DNA of 64,000 nt from Lysinibacillus fusiformis (GTDB lineage: Bacteria; Bacillota; Bacilli; Bacillales_A; Planococcaceae). A model generated the notes under the pieces. That model was not told where the DNA came from. It did no database searches and saw only the letters and a program-made list of their open reading frames with translations. Below, in pieces: positions 26,615-36,000 of the stretch (positions are counted from its first letter, which is position 1; every line of letters starts with the position of its first letter). The stretch lies in the NCBI RefSeq assembly GCF_007362955.1, contig NZ_CP041696.1, positions 2,666,001-2,730,000 on the forward strand, given 5' to 3'. The translations under genes and the position numbers were made by a program.

Positions 26615-27691
26615 ATGCTTTATGTGTCTTTAATAGCAGCATTCGTTGCTTCCATTTTGTTAACTCCACTAGTTAAACGTTTAGCGTTCAGAATAGGTGC
26701 CGTTGACGCGCCGAACTATCGAAAAGTACATGCGAAAATTATGCCGAGACTTGGCGGATTGGCAATTTTCCTTGCGTTTTTAATTGGAGTGGCTATGCTA
26801 TATCCGTATTTAATAAACGCACTACCTAGGTTGAAGATTAGTGAATATGGTTTAATTGCAATTATTATCGGAGCTACCATTATCGTAGCTACAGGTGTTG
26901 TTGATGATATGCGTGAAATATCGGCCAAGGCGAAAATGCTTGGCCAACTGATTGCTGCACTAATTGTTATTTTTGTTGGTGGTATTCAAATTGAATTTAT
27001 CAATCTACCATTTTTTGGTGAGTTAGATTTTGGCTTCTTAAGTATTCCTTTAACGATTCTGTGGATTGTTGGTATTACAAATGCCATTAATTTAATCGAT
27101 GGCTTAGATGGTCTAGCTGCAGGTGTATCATCGATTGCTCTCATTACACTGGCTGGTATGGCGATAATCATGAACAATATGTTTGTATTAGCGATTGCAG
27201 CCATTTTAGCAGTAGCAACAATTGGTTTCCTATTTTATAATTTCCATCCAGCGAAAATTTTTATGGGCGATACCGGCGCATTATTCCTTGGTTTTATGAT
27301 ATCGGTATTAGCATTACTAGGTTTTAAAAACGTAACAGTTATTTCGTTCATTATCCCAGTTATTATGCTAGGTGTACCGATTTCTGATACATTCTTTGCC
27401 ATTATTCGTCGAGTACGTATGAAGAAAAAGTGGTCAGATCCAGATAAATCCCATTTACATCACCGTTTATTGGATATGGGCTTCACTCATCGTCAAACAG
27501 TTCTCATTATTTATGGTATTGCGATGATGTTCGGATTAGCCGCTATCATCTTCTCGATGGCAAAATTATGGGGTGCAATTTTACTGGTAGCTGTTATTTT
27601 AACGGCCATTGAAATTTTTGTTGAAGTGATAGGATTGGCAGGTAAAAACTATAAACCGCTGTTGAATTTTGTGCGGATATTTAATAAATAA
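26615..27691 (+). CDS. tagO: Undecaprenyl-phosphate GlcNAc-1-phosphate transferase (TagO/WecA type)
   Basis: A 358-residue polytopic enzyme of the MraY/WecA family, starting wall-glycopolymer synthesis by moving GlcNAc-1-P to undecaprenyl phosphate. Conserved loops are visible: VDDMREISAKAKMLGQ (catalytic DD), NLIDGLDGLAAG, MGDTGALFLGF and KSHLHHRLLDMGF (the HxH loop). ATG 26615 follows GAGGAGGAGA; a TTG at 26600 would start inside that site. It is divergent from secA2 and monocistronic. It would prime the secondary wall polysaccharide made by the csaB operon products and possibly teichoic acid too. Confidence 0.92.
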   Translation: MLYVSLIAAFVASILLTPLVKRLAFRIGAVDAPNYRKVHAKIMPRLGGLAIFLAFLIGVAMLYPYLINALPRLKISEYGLIAIIIGATIIVATGVVDDMREISAKAKMLGQLIAALIVIFVGGIQIEFINLPFFGELDFGFLSIPLTILWIVGITNAINLIDGLDGLAAGVSSIALITLAGMAIIMNNMFVLAIAAILAVATIGFLFYNFHPAKIFMGDTGALFLGFMISVLALLGFKNVTVISFIIPVIMLGVPISDTFFAIIRRVRMKKKWSDPDKSHLHHRLLDMGFTHRQTVLIIYGIAMMFGLAAIIFSMAKLWGAILLVAVILTAIEIFVEVIGLAGKNYKPLLNFVRIFNK

Positions 27692-27700
27692 ACACGGAGA

Positions 27701-27738
27701 AAACAATCATGCGCTATGTGTATGATTGTTTTTTTTTA
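27701..27738 (+). terminator. Terminator of tagO
   Basis: AAACAATCAT pairs with ATGATTGTTT around an 11-nt loop, followed by nine Ts. Confidence 0.85.
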
Positions 27739-27883
27739 TGGTTAGGAGGAGGCGAGTGTAATGTCTGGTTGGTTGTGTATAAAACCTCAGGTAAATGAGA
27801 GATACGCTCGGGAGAACAACAGTACAGCGCAGATAGAATGCAAAAGGCATTGGAAAAAAGAGTCAAACATAAATTGTTACATA

Positions 27884-27926
27884 AAAAAGCCTTTCCACCA
27901 TCAAGTTTGATGTTGGAAAGGCTTTT
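27884..27926 (-). terminator. Terminator of the LCP gene
   Basis: AAAAGCCTTTCCA and TGGAAAGGCTTTT form a 13-bp stem immediately beyond the stop. A T run follows on the minus strand. Confidence 0.85.
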
Positions 27927-27931
27927 GATGT

Positions 27932-28993
27932 TTATTGTGCTGATTCATTTGTGGAGGGATCGTCTTCGCCAGCTGCGTTATCTTTACCCGTATTACCACT
28001 AGTTAGGCTAGACGAAGATTTATTTAAGTTGAGATGGTTTTTGAGTGTACTTGTTACTTCATCTACTGATTCTTGATTTAATTGATAAAAGTATATGCCT
28101 GTTGACATATCATCCGTACCATCTAGCGTTAATGAGTCTATACGTGGCATACCTTGCGTTAAATAAGATAGGAAAGATTTCATTTCACTAAATGTCATGT
28201 CGGTTTTCATATTATCACCGATTGCTTTAATGACATCATCATATTTTGAAATGGCGCCAACTGTAGCCACTTGTTTAATAATCGCTGTTAAAATTTCTTG
28301 TTGACGTTTACCACGTTCAATATCACTATCTTGCTTACGTGTACGAGCAAGTGCGAGTGCTTCACTACCGTTTAAATGTTGTAAGCCAGGTTGTAAGTTG
28401 ATTGAATTGCGATCGAATTCATCCTTCTCATGTAAGACATATGGTACCTTTGCCTCGATACCACCTAATGCATCAACAACATCGATAAAAGCATTGAAGT
28501 TCATACGTACATAATAATCAATTGGAATATCTAATAAACCTTCAACGGTTTCAATTGTAGAAAGTGTACCACCAAACGCATGTGCATGGGCAATTTTATC
28601 TTTATATCCTACGGAAGGAATATAAACGTAAGAATCGCGAGGGATGCTTAGCATTTTAATCGTCTTCGTTTTATTGTTTAGCGTTGCTAAAATGAGCGCA
28701 TCTGAACGCGAGTTTTCAGAACCTTGACCTCGATTTTCACTATCATCTACACCGACAAATAAAATGGAAACATTATCATGCACAGGTTCTACTTTTTCTT
28801 CACGTAGTGTAGAAACTTCTCGACCTTCTAATACCTCGTGCGCTGAGTCTGCTGCATGTTTAGCCTGCTTCGTGATGTAGACACCGTAAGCAGTGACACA
28901 AATTAGTAAACTAGCAACGAGTAGTAAAGCTACTTTGATAATTAAGGAAGCTTTAGATGACCTCTTTTTCTTTTTTAAATTGTTTCTTTTCAT
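27932..28993 (-). CDS. LytR-CpsA-Psr (LCP) family glycopolymer transferase
   Basis: A 353-residue type II membrane protein: basic N-terminus, one membrane helix (about 15-38), then an extracellular LCP domain (about 80-300). Family motifs are NVSILFVGVDDSENRG, RSDALILATLNNKTK, MLSIPRDSYVYIP, KIAHAHAFGG and RTRKQDSDIERGKRQQEI with its conserved Arg/Asp residues. LCP enzymes transfer lipid-linked teichoic acids or wall polysaccharides to peptidoglycan MurNAc. The closeness to tagO and csaB suggests the SLH-binding polysaccharide as substrate. The C-terminal ~35 residues are Ser/Asn/Gly-rich and probably unstructured. Confidence 0.9.
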   Translation of the reverse strand: MKRNNLKKKKRSSKASLIIKVALLLVASLLICVTAYGVYITKQAKHAADSAHEVLEGREVSTLREEKVEPVHDNVSILFVGVDDSENRGQGSENSRSDALILATLNNKTKTIKMLSIPRDSYVYIPSVGYKDKIAHAHAFGGTLSTIETVEGLLDIPIDYYVRMNFNAFIDVVDALGGIEAKVPYVLHEKDEFDRNSINLQPGLQHLNGSEALALARTRKQDSDIERGKRQQEILTAIIKQVATVGAISKYDDVIKAIGDNMKTDMTFSEMKSFLSYLTQGMPRIDSLTLDGTDDMSTGIYFYQLNQESVDEVTSTLKNHLNLNKSSSSLTSGNTGKDNAAGEDDPSTNESAQ

Positions 28994-29291
28994 AATTTAT
29001 ATATTCTCCTCTAACTTTTGGGAATAATGAAGCAATTAACCTTACCTCTTCAATACGTGGGGACGAACGCATAAAATTATTTAATTCAGTAAAGCTATTA
29101 GTGTGTAGGTGAAAAATGTGATAAGAGCTAATGTTAGTAAACTATATTAATGTGATAACTACTAAGTGTTACATTACGCAACATGGATTTAGTTCAAAAC
29201 TTGGGTCTAATTACGCTTATCGTGTAACTGATAAAATAGCTCAACATTAAAATTATACTATGGACATTCCATATTCGACAATTAAAAATAT
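28994..29291. other. AT-rich intergenic region upstream of the LCP gene
   Basis: About 300 bases between two minus-strand genes. AGGAG near 29006 (reading the minus strand) is the LCP ribosome-binding site. No further gene, repeat or firm terminator was seen. Confidence 0.4.
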
Positions 29292-29927
29292 TTATTTCAC
29301 AACAAATTCGATAAATTGTACATCCTCGAAAGTGATTTTTGCTTGTCCGTTTGTTAATTCGGTTACCCAATTTCGGAATAAATTTTCTTGCTCTTTTAGC
29401 ACAGAGACAATGATTTCGACACCTTCTAGGTAGCGGATTTCTTCTAATGTATAGGAAGAACTACGAATCTCGTTTTCTACTTTTCCTAGCCATGTGTAGT
29501 CGATGGCAATTTTTATAATATGATGTAACTTCCGTTCGACAACTTGTGCAGCGAGTAAGCCTTCAGTTGTTGCTTTTCCATATGCACGAATAAGACCGCC
29601 GCCGCCTAGCTTTATGCCACCGAAGTAACGTGTAACGACAACGACCGTATCCTTTAGACCTTGTTTTTTCAATACTTCTAACATTGGGACGCCAGCTGTG
29701 CCACTAGGTTCCCCATCATCATTCGCCTTTTGAATATGATCATGTGCCCCAATTATATAAGCTGAGCAATTATGTGTGGCATTATGGTGTGATTTTTTTA
29801 TACTTTCAATAAAAGTAATTGCATCCTCTTCTGTCTCTGCACGTTCTATATAAGTGAGAAAGCGTGATTTAGAAATAATGATTTCGCTTTCTCCATATCC
29901 TTTAACAGTTAAATAGTTTTCTCTCAT
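29292..29927 (-). CDS. yvyE: YigZ/IMPACT family protein YvyE
   Basis: A 211-residue cytoplasmic protein of the UPF0029/IMPACT family. The N-terminal IMPACT domain shows FLTYIERAETEEDAITFIE, HNCSAYIIG, NDDGEPSGTAGVPML and the glycine-rich signature FGGIKLGGGGLIRAYG. A C-terminal ferredoxin-like half (DUF1949 type) follows. The exact molecular role is unsettled; IMPACT relatives bind translation factors. ATG 29927 is preferred over 29936 because AAAGGAG is then about 10 bases upstream. In Bacillaceae it commonly neighbours degSU and comF, as here. Divergent from degS. Confidence 0.9.
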   Translation of the reverse strand: MRENYLTVKGYGESEIIISKSRFLTYIERAETEEDAITFIESIKKSHHNATHNCSAYIIGAHDHIQKANDDGEPSGTAGVPMLEVLKKQGLKDTVVVVTRYFGGIKLGGGGLIRAYGKATTEGLLAAQVVERKLHHIIKIAIDYTWLGKVENEIRSSSYTLEEIRYLEGVEIIVSVLKEQENLFRNWVTELTNGQAKITFEDVQFIEFVVK

Positions 29928-30005
29928 ATATGTCATTCTCCTTTAAAAATAGGGTTGTATTCTATAATTTTCATAAAGAAAAAGCATTAAATTTTATGAT
30001 TGTGA

Positions 30006-30014
30006 TGCTATAAT
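30006..30014 (+). promoter_or_regulatory. Extended -10 promoter element before degS
   Basis: TGC-TATAAT is 72 bases before degS. The -35 match is weak. Confidence 0.45.
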
Positions 30015-30086
30015 AGGAATAGACTTATGAAATTGGTCTTTCAAAATAGTATGTAATCATAAGGACATTAGACTGGGGAGTACACT

Positions 30087-31235
30087 ATGTTTTCAAATGA
30101 TACCTTCGATTTAGAGTCGCTTGATGGCGTATTTAATCGAATGTTAGAGACAATAATGAGCTCCAAAGATGATATCTTCATTATAAGCGAACAAAGTCGT
30201 TTAAGCTTTGAAGATATGCAAAAAGAGCTAGAAATTGTACGAAAACAAATATCAATAGTTATCGATGAAGGCGATGCTTTAGAAAAAAGTACGCAGCTTG
30301 CGAAGCAAAGACTTGTGTTAGTGAGTAAAGCATTTGATAATTATACCGAAGAACAAGTTAGAGATGCATATGAAACGGCACATGATTTTCAAGTGAAACT
30401 ATCAGTCATTAAAACACAAGAAAAGCAATTACGCGACAAAAGAGATGACTTAGAGAGAAGATTAAGAGGATTACTCGATACGATTGAACGTGCTGATCAT
30501 ATTGTCAATCAAGTGAATGTCGTTTTAAATTATTTAACATCGGATTTAAAAAATGTTGGGTTAGCGCTTGAACAAGCAAAAATGAAGCAGGATTTTGGTA
30601 TCCGTATAATCGCTGCACAAGAAGAAGAGCGGAAACGATTATCAAGAGAAATTCATGATGGACCTGCTCAAATGTTGGCCAATGTATTAATGCGCACTGA
30701 TTTAATTGAAAGAACGTATCGTGAAAAGGGCATTGAAAATGCTTTGGCGGAAATAGCTGATTTAAAGAAAACGGTGCGTAACGCATTATCTGAAGTGCGT
30801 CGTATTATTTACGATTTACGACCAATGGCGCTCGATGATTTGGGCATTATTCCGACATTAAAGAAATATTTGTCGACAGTGACTGAATATAATCCTGGTG
30901 TCGAAGTTCATTTCCAATCAAGAAGCACCGAACAACGTATTCCTTCAAACTATGAAGTATCCATTTTCCGTTTAGTGCAAGAATGTGTAACCAATGCCAT
31001 GAAGCACGGGAAATGTAAGGATATATGGGTCAAGCTCGAGTGGTTGCCCAATGCGGTAAATATCGTCGTAAAAGATGATGGCGTAGGATTTGATCCTCGC
31101 GGCGTCAAAGACCATTCTTTTGGTATTTTAGGTATGCGAGAACGAATTGAAATCTTAAATGGTACAATCTCAATTGATAGTGAGATAAATCGAGGCACAA
31201 CGGTCCTATTTAAAATTCCGTTAGAAGTAGAGTGA
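30087..31235 (+). CDS. degS: Two-component sensor histidine kinase DegS
   Basis: A 382-residue cytoplasmic kinase. The N-terminal half (about 20-170) is a coiled-coil sensor with no membrane helix, as in DegS. The phosphoacceptor His lies in RLSREIHDGPAQMLANV (HisKA_3 type). The ATPase domain has RLVQECVTNAMKHGK (N box), KDDGVGFDP and FGILGMRERIEILNG. DegS phosphorylates DegU to control motility, exoenzymes, competence and biofilm traits. The partner degU follows after 36 bases. Its closeness to comF and flagellar genes fits the regulon. Confidence 0.95.
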   Translation: MFSNDTFDLESLDGVFNRMLETIMSSKDDIFIISEQSRLSFEDMQKELEIVRKQISIVIDEGDALEKSTQLAKQRLVLVSKAFDNYTEEQVRDAYETAHDFQVKLSVIKTQEKQLRDKRDDLERRLRGLLDTIERADHIVNQVNVVLNYLTSDLKNVGLALEQAKMKQDFGIRIIAAQEEERKRLSREIHDGPAQMLANVLMRTDLIERTYREKGIENALAEIADLKKTVRNALSEVRRIIYDLRPMALDDLGIIPTLKKYLSTVTEYNPGVEVHFQSRSTEQRIPSNYEVSIFRLVQECVTNAMKHGKCKDIWVKLEWLPNAVNIVVKDDGVGFDPRGVKDHSFGILGMRERIEILNGTISIDSEINRGTTVLFKIPLEVE

Positions 31236-31271
31236 AGCAATTTGTTGCAGAAATTTAGGGGGTAAAGACTT

Positions 31272-31946
31272 ATGACGAAGATTATTATTGTAGACGATCA
31301 CCAGCTATTCCGTGAAGGGGTAAAACGTATTTTAGATTTTGAAGATACGTTTGATGTAGTTGCTGAAGGTGACGATGGTACAGATGTAGTAAACTTATAC
31401 GCAGAAAATCAACCAAATGTGGTATTAATGGATATTAATATGCCAGGCAGAAATGGTGTAGAAGCAACAGCAGATTTAATTGCAGAATTTCCAGATGCAA
31501 AAGTAATCATGCTATCCATTCATGATGATGAAACTTACGTTACTCATGCACTGAAATCAGGTGCACTTGGTTATATGTTAAAAGAGATGGATGCTGACGA
31601 AATCGTAGAAGCCATTAAAGTAGTGGCGAACGGCGGTTCTTACCTACATCCAAAAGTAACGAAAAATTTAGTAGCAGAATTCCGACGTCTTTCTGAACAT
31701 GAAAACAAAGGTAACTTCCATCAAACAGAAATTCGCCGTCCATTCCATCTATTGACGAAACGTGAATGTGAAGTATTACAACTATTAACAGATGGTCAAT
31801 CAAACCGTACAATTGGTGAAACATTGTTTATCTCTGAAAAAACAGTAAAAAACCACGTTTCAAGCATTTTACAAAAAATGAATGTGAACGACCGTACGCA
31901 AGCTGTTGTAACAGCTATTAAAAACGGCTGGGTTGAAGTACGTTAA
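31272..31946 (+). CDS. degU: Two-component response regulator DegU
   Basis: A 224-residue response regulator. Its receiver domain (about 3-120) has the acidic pocket DDH near the N-terminus, the phosphoacceptor Asp in [10 protein letters not shown] and the conserved Lys in [10 protein letters not shown]. The LuxR-type HTH (about 158-220) reads [20 protein letters not shown] and [17 protein letters not shown]. It is co-transcribed with degS and ends at a strong terminator. A linker of about 35 residues with [12 protein letters not shown] is typical of DegU. Confidence 0.95.
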   Translation: MTKIIIVDDHQLFREGVKRILDFEDTFDVVAEGDDGTDVVNLYAENQPNVVLMDINMPGRNGVEATADLIAEFPDAKVIMLSIHDDETYVTHALKSGALGYMLKEMDADEIVEAIKVVANGGSYLHPKVTKNLVAEFRRLSEHENKGNFHQTEIRRPFHLLTKRECEVLQLLTDGQSNRTIGETLFISEKTVKNHVSSILQKMNVNDRTQAVVTAIKNGWVEVR

Positions 31947-31964
31947 TTGCATAGTATAGGAATA

Positions 31965-32021
31965 AAAGCTGTATTTAAAAGCTACTTTAAAGATGAAGTA
32001 GTTTTTAAAGCAGTTTTTTCT
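31965..32021 (+). terminator. Terminator of degSU
   Basis: AAAGCTGtaTTTAAAagCTACTT pairs imperfectly with AAGTAGtTTTTAAAgCAG, followed by TTTTTTCT. Confidence 0.75.
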
Positions 32022-32054
32022 CTTTATGCAGCAAATATTTCTTTGATAAGGTCT

Positions 32055-32090
32055 TCGGATGCAATTACGCAGAGGCGCAATTGATGTGCA
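32055..32090. repeat. Palindromic intergenic element, CAATTACGC type
   Basis: CAATTACGC-AGA-GGCGCAATTG lies in CGGATGCAATTACGCAGAGG. A close copy with a perfect 10-bp palindrome is at 37121. Both lie in plus-strand gaps and point the same way. Confidence 0.6.
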
Positions 32091-32205
32091 ACATTTTATA
32101 GCTTATAGCGTCATAAGAAAGATGTAACAACTAAAAGTTGAAAATGCGCAACAAAATTCCTACGAAAGCATTTATATGCTACAATATTGCGCGGGAGGTT
32201 TTAAG

Positions 32206-32751
32206 ATGTTAAAGAAAAGTATTCTAGCAGTTTTAACCTTATTTGTGTTAACTGCATGTGGTAATAAAAATGATGAGTTAAGTGCAGAAGAGCGTGACCA
32301 AGTTATAGAGGATGGTACAGTAGGCTTTGAAATGATGGGTGGAGACATAGAAAAAGCTAAAAATGTGCCAGCCGGAGATGAAAAAGCAATTCTAGCGGCA
32401 TTTGATGAATATATTGCAGCTCTAAATGCTGAAGAAATCGGTCGTTATATGCAAACAATATCGAAGGACCCAAAAGGTTTTAATTATGATGAAGATAAAA
32501 CATATGCAACTGAAGTTTTCGACCAGTTTGACATTAAGCGTGACGTGGCCAATGTAACCATAGCGAAATATGAAGAAAAAGAAGCTCAGGTTTTTGCAAA
32601 CATGACAATGCACTCTCTACAAATTGAGACGAATGTTGAACATGAAAGTGCTGGGCGTCAGGTAACGGTTTTTGTCAAAGAGGATGGAGATTGGAAAGTA
32701 ACGAGCGTCTTTTATATTGGAGACGACACAAAATCAAGCACGGGCAAGTAG
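32206..32751 (+). CDS. Putative lipoprotein
   Basis: A 181-residue secreted protein with a lipoprotein signal peptide: KK, a hydrophobic stretch, then LTACGNK with the lipidated Cys at about residue 18. After a charged linker (NDELSAEERDQVIEDG) the mature domain (about 60-170: AAFDEYIAALNAEEIGRYMQ, QVTVFVKEDGDWKVTSVFY) looks like an NTF2-like alpha+beta fold, though this is only a pattern impression. ATG 32206 follows GGGAGG; the longer frame upstream reads across it. Role unknown; it lies between degU and a degV-type gene without clear operon links. Confidence 0.8.
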   Translation: MLKKSILAVLTLFVLTACGNKNDELSAEERDQVIEDGTVGFEMMGGDIEKAKNVPAGDEKAILAAFDEYIAALNAEEIGRYMQTISKDPKGFNYDEDKTYATEVFDQFDIKRDVANVTIAKYEEKEAQVFANMTMHSLQIETNVEHESAGRQVTVFVKEDGDWKVTSVFYIGDDTKSSTGK

Positions 32752-32989
32752 AACAAGGGGAATTTAATTCCCTTTATCATACATAGGTAATTAATGAATG
32801 TGAAATTTCAGCTTTATTCGACAAAATTTCTTGTGGAATAAGACTAAACCTCGCGGATGTTACAAATTTTGATGGTGTGGATTGTACAAGCCAAATCAAA
32901 GTCTGAACAAGATTACCCGCACAGGTAAAATTGATTTCACATTCATTTCTTTTTACTGTAAACTATGGAGCATAGGAGAGTGGACATGG

Positions 32990-33832
32990 ATGAGGACGGC
33001 AATCGTAACAGACAGTACTGCATATATTACGCCTGAGGAACGTGCACGCTTAAACATTCGTATGATTCCATTAAGTGTAAACCTCGCAGGCGAATTATTT
33101 GCAGAAGAAATTGATATCACGGCATCTGAATTTTATGATAAAGTACGTAGTACAAAGGAATTTCCGAAGACAACGCAGCCACCAGTAGGAGAGTTTGCGT
33201 CGCTCTTTGAAGAACTGGCAAAGGATTATGACGAGGTAGTATCCATACATTTATCAAGTGGTATAAGCGGTACATATCAAGGGGCGGTCCAAGCAGGCGA
33301 AATGGTGGAAGACTTTGATGTGTACACATTTGACAGCGAAATTTCTTGTGCTGTCCAAGGTTTTTACGTATTACGCGCAGCGGAAATGGCTGCACAAGGC
33401 TTTTCGGCAAAAGAAATACTTGCGGCATTAGCGGAAATGCAGCAGTATATTCGTGCTTACTTCATTGTAGATGACTTAGCGCACTTACAACGCGGAGGGC
33501 GTCTGTCTGCAGCAGCGGCATTAATTGGTGGCTTATTACAAGTAAAGCCAGTTCTACATTTTGTGGACAAGGTGATTGTGCCATTTGAAAAAATTCGCAC
33601 ACGTAAAAAGGCATTAAAGCGAGCGGAAGAACTGTTAGCGCAAGATGCTAGCAAATACGAGGCAATGGATGCTGTGGTCATTCACGGCAATTGCCAAGCA
33701 GAGGCTGAAGAATGGATGGCACAGCTTGCTACAAGCTACCCGAATGTAAACTTTAAATTAAGCTATTTCGGCCCAGTAATCGGCACACACTTAGGTGAAG
33801 GTGCGATGGGGCTAGGCTGGACGAAAAAATAA
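32990..33832 (+). CDS. DegV family fatty-acid-binding protein
   Basis: A 280-residue DegV family protein. Motifs are RTAIVTDSTAYITPEE at the N-terminus, TSQPPVGEF-like KTTQPPVGEF, HLSSGISGTYQGA and DDLAHLQRGGRLSAAAAL. Relatives bind fatty acids, and FakB-type members present them to the kinase FakA. No fakA gene is in the window. ATG 32990 is chosen because AGGAG is about 12 bases upstream and the product then starts in the conserved strand; the longer frame adds residues not like the family. Confidence 0.9.
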   Translation: MRTAIVTDSTAYITPEERARLNIRMIPLSVNLAGELFAEEIDITASEFYDKVRSTKEFPKTTQPPVGEFASLFEELAKDYDEVVSIHLSSGISGTYQGAVQAGEMVEDFDVYTFDSEISCAVQGFYVLRAAEMAAQGFSAKEILAALAEMQQYIRAYFIVDDLAHLQRGGRLSAAAALIGGLLQVKPVLHFVDKVIVPFEKIRTRKKALKRAEELLAQDASKYEAMDAVVIHGNCQAEAEEWMAQLATSYPNVNFKLSYFGPVIGTHLGEGAMGLGWTKK

Positions 33833-33844
33833 TTTCGATGTGAA

Positions 33845-33882
33845 GACAGTCTCTACAGATTATTGTAGAGACTGTTTTTTTA
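33845..33882 (+). terminator. Terminator of the degV-type gene
   Basis: ACAGTCTCTACA and TGTAGAGACTGT form a perfect 12-bp stem followed by seven Ts. Confidence 0.9.
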
Positions 33883-33898
33883 TTTGTTTATTGGTGAA

Positions 33899-33961
33899 AT
33901 CGCTGATAGCATGTCGAACATCGCTGATAGCAAAGCAAGAATCGCTGATAGATGAATAATC
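33899..33961. repeat. 21-bp tandem repeat, three units, core ATCGCTGATAG
   Basis: Three exact 11-base cores begin at 33899, 33920 and 33941, each followed by 10 variable bases. It is placed between a terminator and comFA. In one frame it reads as heptapeptides IADSMSN, IADSKAR, IADR. Confidence 0.8.
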
Positions 33962-33985
33962 ATAAGTAGAAAGGAGCTAAACAAT

Positions 33986-35353
33986 ATGAAATACAGAGGA
34001 TGGTTATTACCACCTGCATTAAGAGATTTTCATGAGGGACGAATTTGGCTAAGGGAACATTCACCAATCGCAGAACACAATATGAAACGGACAATCGAAC
34101 GAAACTACTTTACTATAATAGAAGGTATTCAAAAAACACCGTATTTAAAATGCAATCGATGCCATAACGATGACCCCCAGCAATTTACGACGTTTGACTG
34201 TTCAAAATGTCAGCAGCTATGCGTCTATTGTAGACATTGCCTTACTATGGGGAGAGTTAGCAGTTGTACACAATTAGTGAAATGGAGAGGTCCACAAGCC
34301 ATAAGACAAACAAGGCATTCATTAGACTGGACCGGGCAATTTACAGAACTTCAACAGCAGGCGGCCGATGAAGTGCTAGAAAGTGTGAAAGCAAAACGAT
34401 CGCATCTCATACATGCAGTGTGTGGAGCTGGTAAGACGGAGTTGCTTTTTCAATCTGTTCATTATGCATTGCAAAATGGCTTACGAGTATGTATTGCCAC
34501 GCCGCGAACAGATGTGGTGTTAGAATTATTTCCACGCTTTCTGAAAGTTTTTCCACAAACGACGATTCATGCATTATATGGTGGTGCTCCACAGCAACAA
34601 GGTTACGCCCAACTTGTCATGGCCACGACGCATCAGCTATACCGTTTTGAGCAAGCTTTTGATGTCATGATAGTCGATGAAGCCGATGCGTTTCCCTTTA
34701 TATTTGATGAAACCTTACAAAGAGCTGTGCAAAAAGCAAAAACTGCCGAGGCTCCCATTCTATTTGTGACAGCAACCCCATCACAAAAATTACTGAACCG
34801 GCATCAAAACACTGGCTATTCTTTTATTCCAAAGCGTTATCATAATCAACCGTTGCCGGTGCCGCGTTTCAGTTCGTTATGGGGCTATGAAAAAAAGTTG
34901 AGAAAAGGCATGATTCCGTTGAAGCTAAAAAAATGGACAGCAGATCGACTTACACAAAAAGAGCCATTTCTTATTTTTTTACCAAAAGTTGAGTTGTTGG
35001 ATATTGCCATCTCAATTTTTCAAGTATTACATTCGGATATATTGTCGGTTCATGCAGAGGACCCCGAACGTAAAGAAAAAGTACTTAAGCTACGCAATGA
35101 AGAAATTCCGGGATTATTAACGACAACTATTTTAGAAAGAGGTATCACCATAAAAAATGTACAGGTTGCTGTCGTCGGGGCGGAATCTTCTATTTTTACA
35201 TCAAGCGCGCTGATTCAAATTGCAGGTCGTGTTGGACGGAATAAAGCTTTTGCAGATGGCGATATTGTATTTTTTCATCATGGCATTACAACAGAAATGG
35301 ATGAGGCGCGAGCAAAGATACAATATAACAATAAGATAGGATTCTCACTATGA
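33986..35353 (+). CDS. comFA: Competence DNA-import helicase ComFA
   Basis: A 455-residue DEAD-type ATPase that drives single-stranded DNA import in transformation. An N-terminal zinc-binding region has two Cys pairs (LKCNRCHND, DCSKCQQLCVYCRHC). Helicase motifs follow: AVCGAGKTELLF (motif I), VIVDEAD-like MIVDEADAFPF (motif II), FVTATPS (III), TTILERGITI (V) and QIAGRVGRN (VI). It overlaps comFC by four bases. comFB, present between them in Bacillus subtilis, is absent, as in many relatives. The upstream 21-bp repeats end about 25 bases before the ATG. Confidence 0.94.
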   Translation: MKYRGWLLPPALRDFHEGRIWLREHSPIAEHNMKRTIERNYFTIIEGIQKTPYLKCNRCHNDDPQQFTTFDCSKCQQLCVYCRHCLTMGRVSSCTQLVKWRGPQAIRQTRHSLDWTGQFTELQQQAADEVLESVKAKRSHLIHAVCGAGKTELLFQSVHYALQNGLRVCIATPRTDVVLELFPRFLKVFPQTTIHALYGGAPQQQGYAQLVMATTHQLYRFEQAFDVMIVDEADAFPFIFDETLQRAVQKAKTAEAPILFVTATPSQKLLNRHQNTGYSFIPKRYHNQPLPVPRFSSLWGYEKKLRKGMIPLKLKKWTADRLTQKEPFLIFLPKVELLDIAISIFQVLHSDILSVHAEDPERKEKVLKLRNEEIPGLLTTTILERGITIKNVQVAVVGAESSIFTSSALIQIAGRVGRNKAFADGDIVFFHHGITTEMDEARAKIQYNNKIGFSL

Positions 35354-35940
35354 ATAAAACAGAAACGCATTGCTTACTATGCGCACAGCCTCTGCAATCA
35401 GTACCTTCATGGAAAATACTTTTAACCAAACAATTCCCACCGTGCATTTGTGAAAAATGCGCTTCACGATTCGAACATTCTCCTACCACAACAGCATTGT
35501 ATCAATATAATGACGCCATGAAGGATTATTTGCATCACTATAAATTCCTTCAAGATGTGGCACTTGCCAAAGTATTTCGTCAGGAGCTACATCGGCAATT
35601 CAAACATGAAAAGTCGCCTATTATACCAATCCCCATGCATCCCTTAAAACAAAAAGAACGCACCTTTTCCCATATGGAGGAGCTACTAAAAGCGGCGAAA
35701 ATCCCCTATACACAACTATTAGAAAAAACGACGACAGAAACACAAAGCTCGAAAAATAGAGAGGAACGATTACAAACGGCACCGATCTTCCAATTATTAC
35801 CTGGCGTAAGTACAGAGTATAAAGAATATGTCCTATTTGACGATATACAAACTACAGGAACGACATTACGACATGCCACAGAAATTCTACTACAAGCTGG
35901 TGCCAAAAATGTTCGTAGTTTCACTTTAATTAATGGATGA
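35350..35940 (+). CDS. comFC: Competence protein ComFC (phosphoribosyltransferase family)
   Basis: A 196-residue protein with an N-terminal zinc-ribbon-like part (CLLCAQPL, CICEKCASRFEH) and a phosphoribosyltransferase domain carrying the PRPP motif VLFDDIQTTGTTLRHA near the C-terminus. It works with ComFA in DNA uptake, with an enzymatic role not fully defined. ATGA overlap shows translational coupling to comFA. The tandem repeat array begins about 60 bases after its stop. Confidence 0.92.
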   Translation: MNKTETHCLLCAQPLQSVPSWKILLTKQFPPCICEKCASRFEHSPTTTALYQYNDAMKDYLHHYKFLQDVALAKVFRQELHRQFKHEKSPIIPIPMHPLKQKERTFSHMEELLKAAKIPYTQLLEKTTTETQSSKNREERLQTAPIFQLLPGVSTEYKEYVLFDDIQTTGTTLRHATEILLQAGAKNVRSFTLING

Positions 35941-36000
35941 AAATAAAAAAGCATCATGTATAATAGATAGAGCAAATTGTATAGTATAATTTAGCCAATT

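Noticed and set aside
27761..27910. 49-codon frame with GGAGGAGG upstream between tagO and the LCP gene
   Set aside because: The ribosome-binding site is good, but the frame runs into the convergent LCP terminator and the peptide has no recognisable character; left out for lack of support.
32882..32989. Longer N-terminus of the DegV protein
   Set aside because: The extra 36 residues lack family similarity and precede the AGGAG site that serves ATG 32990.
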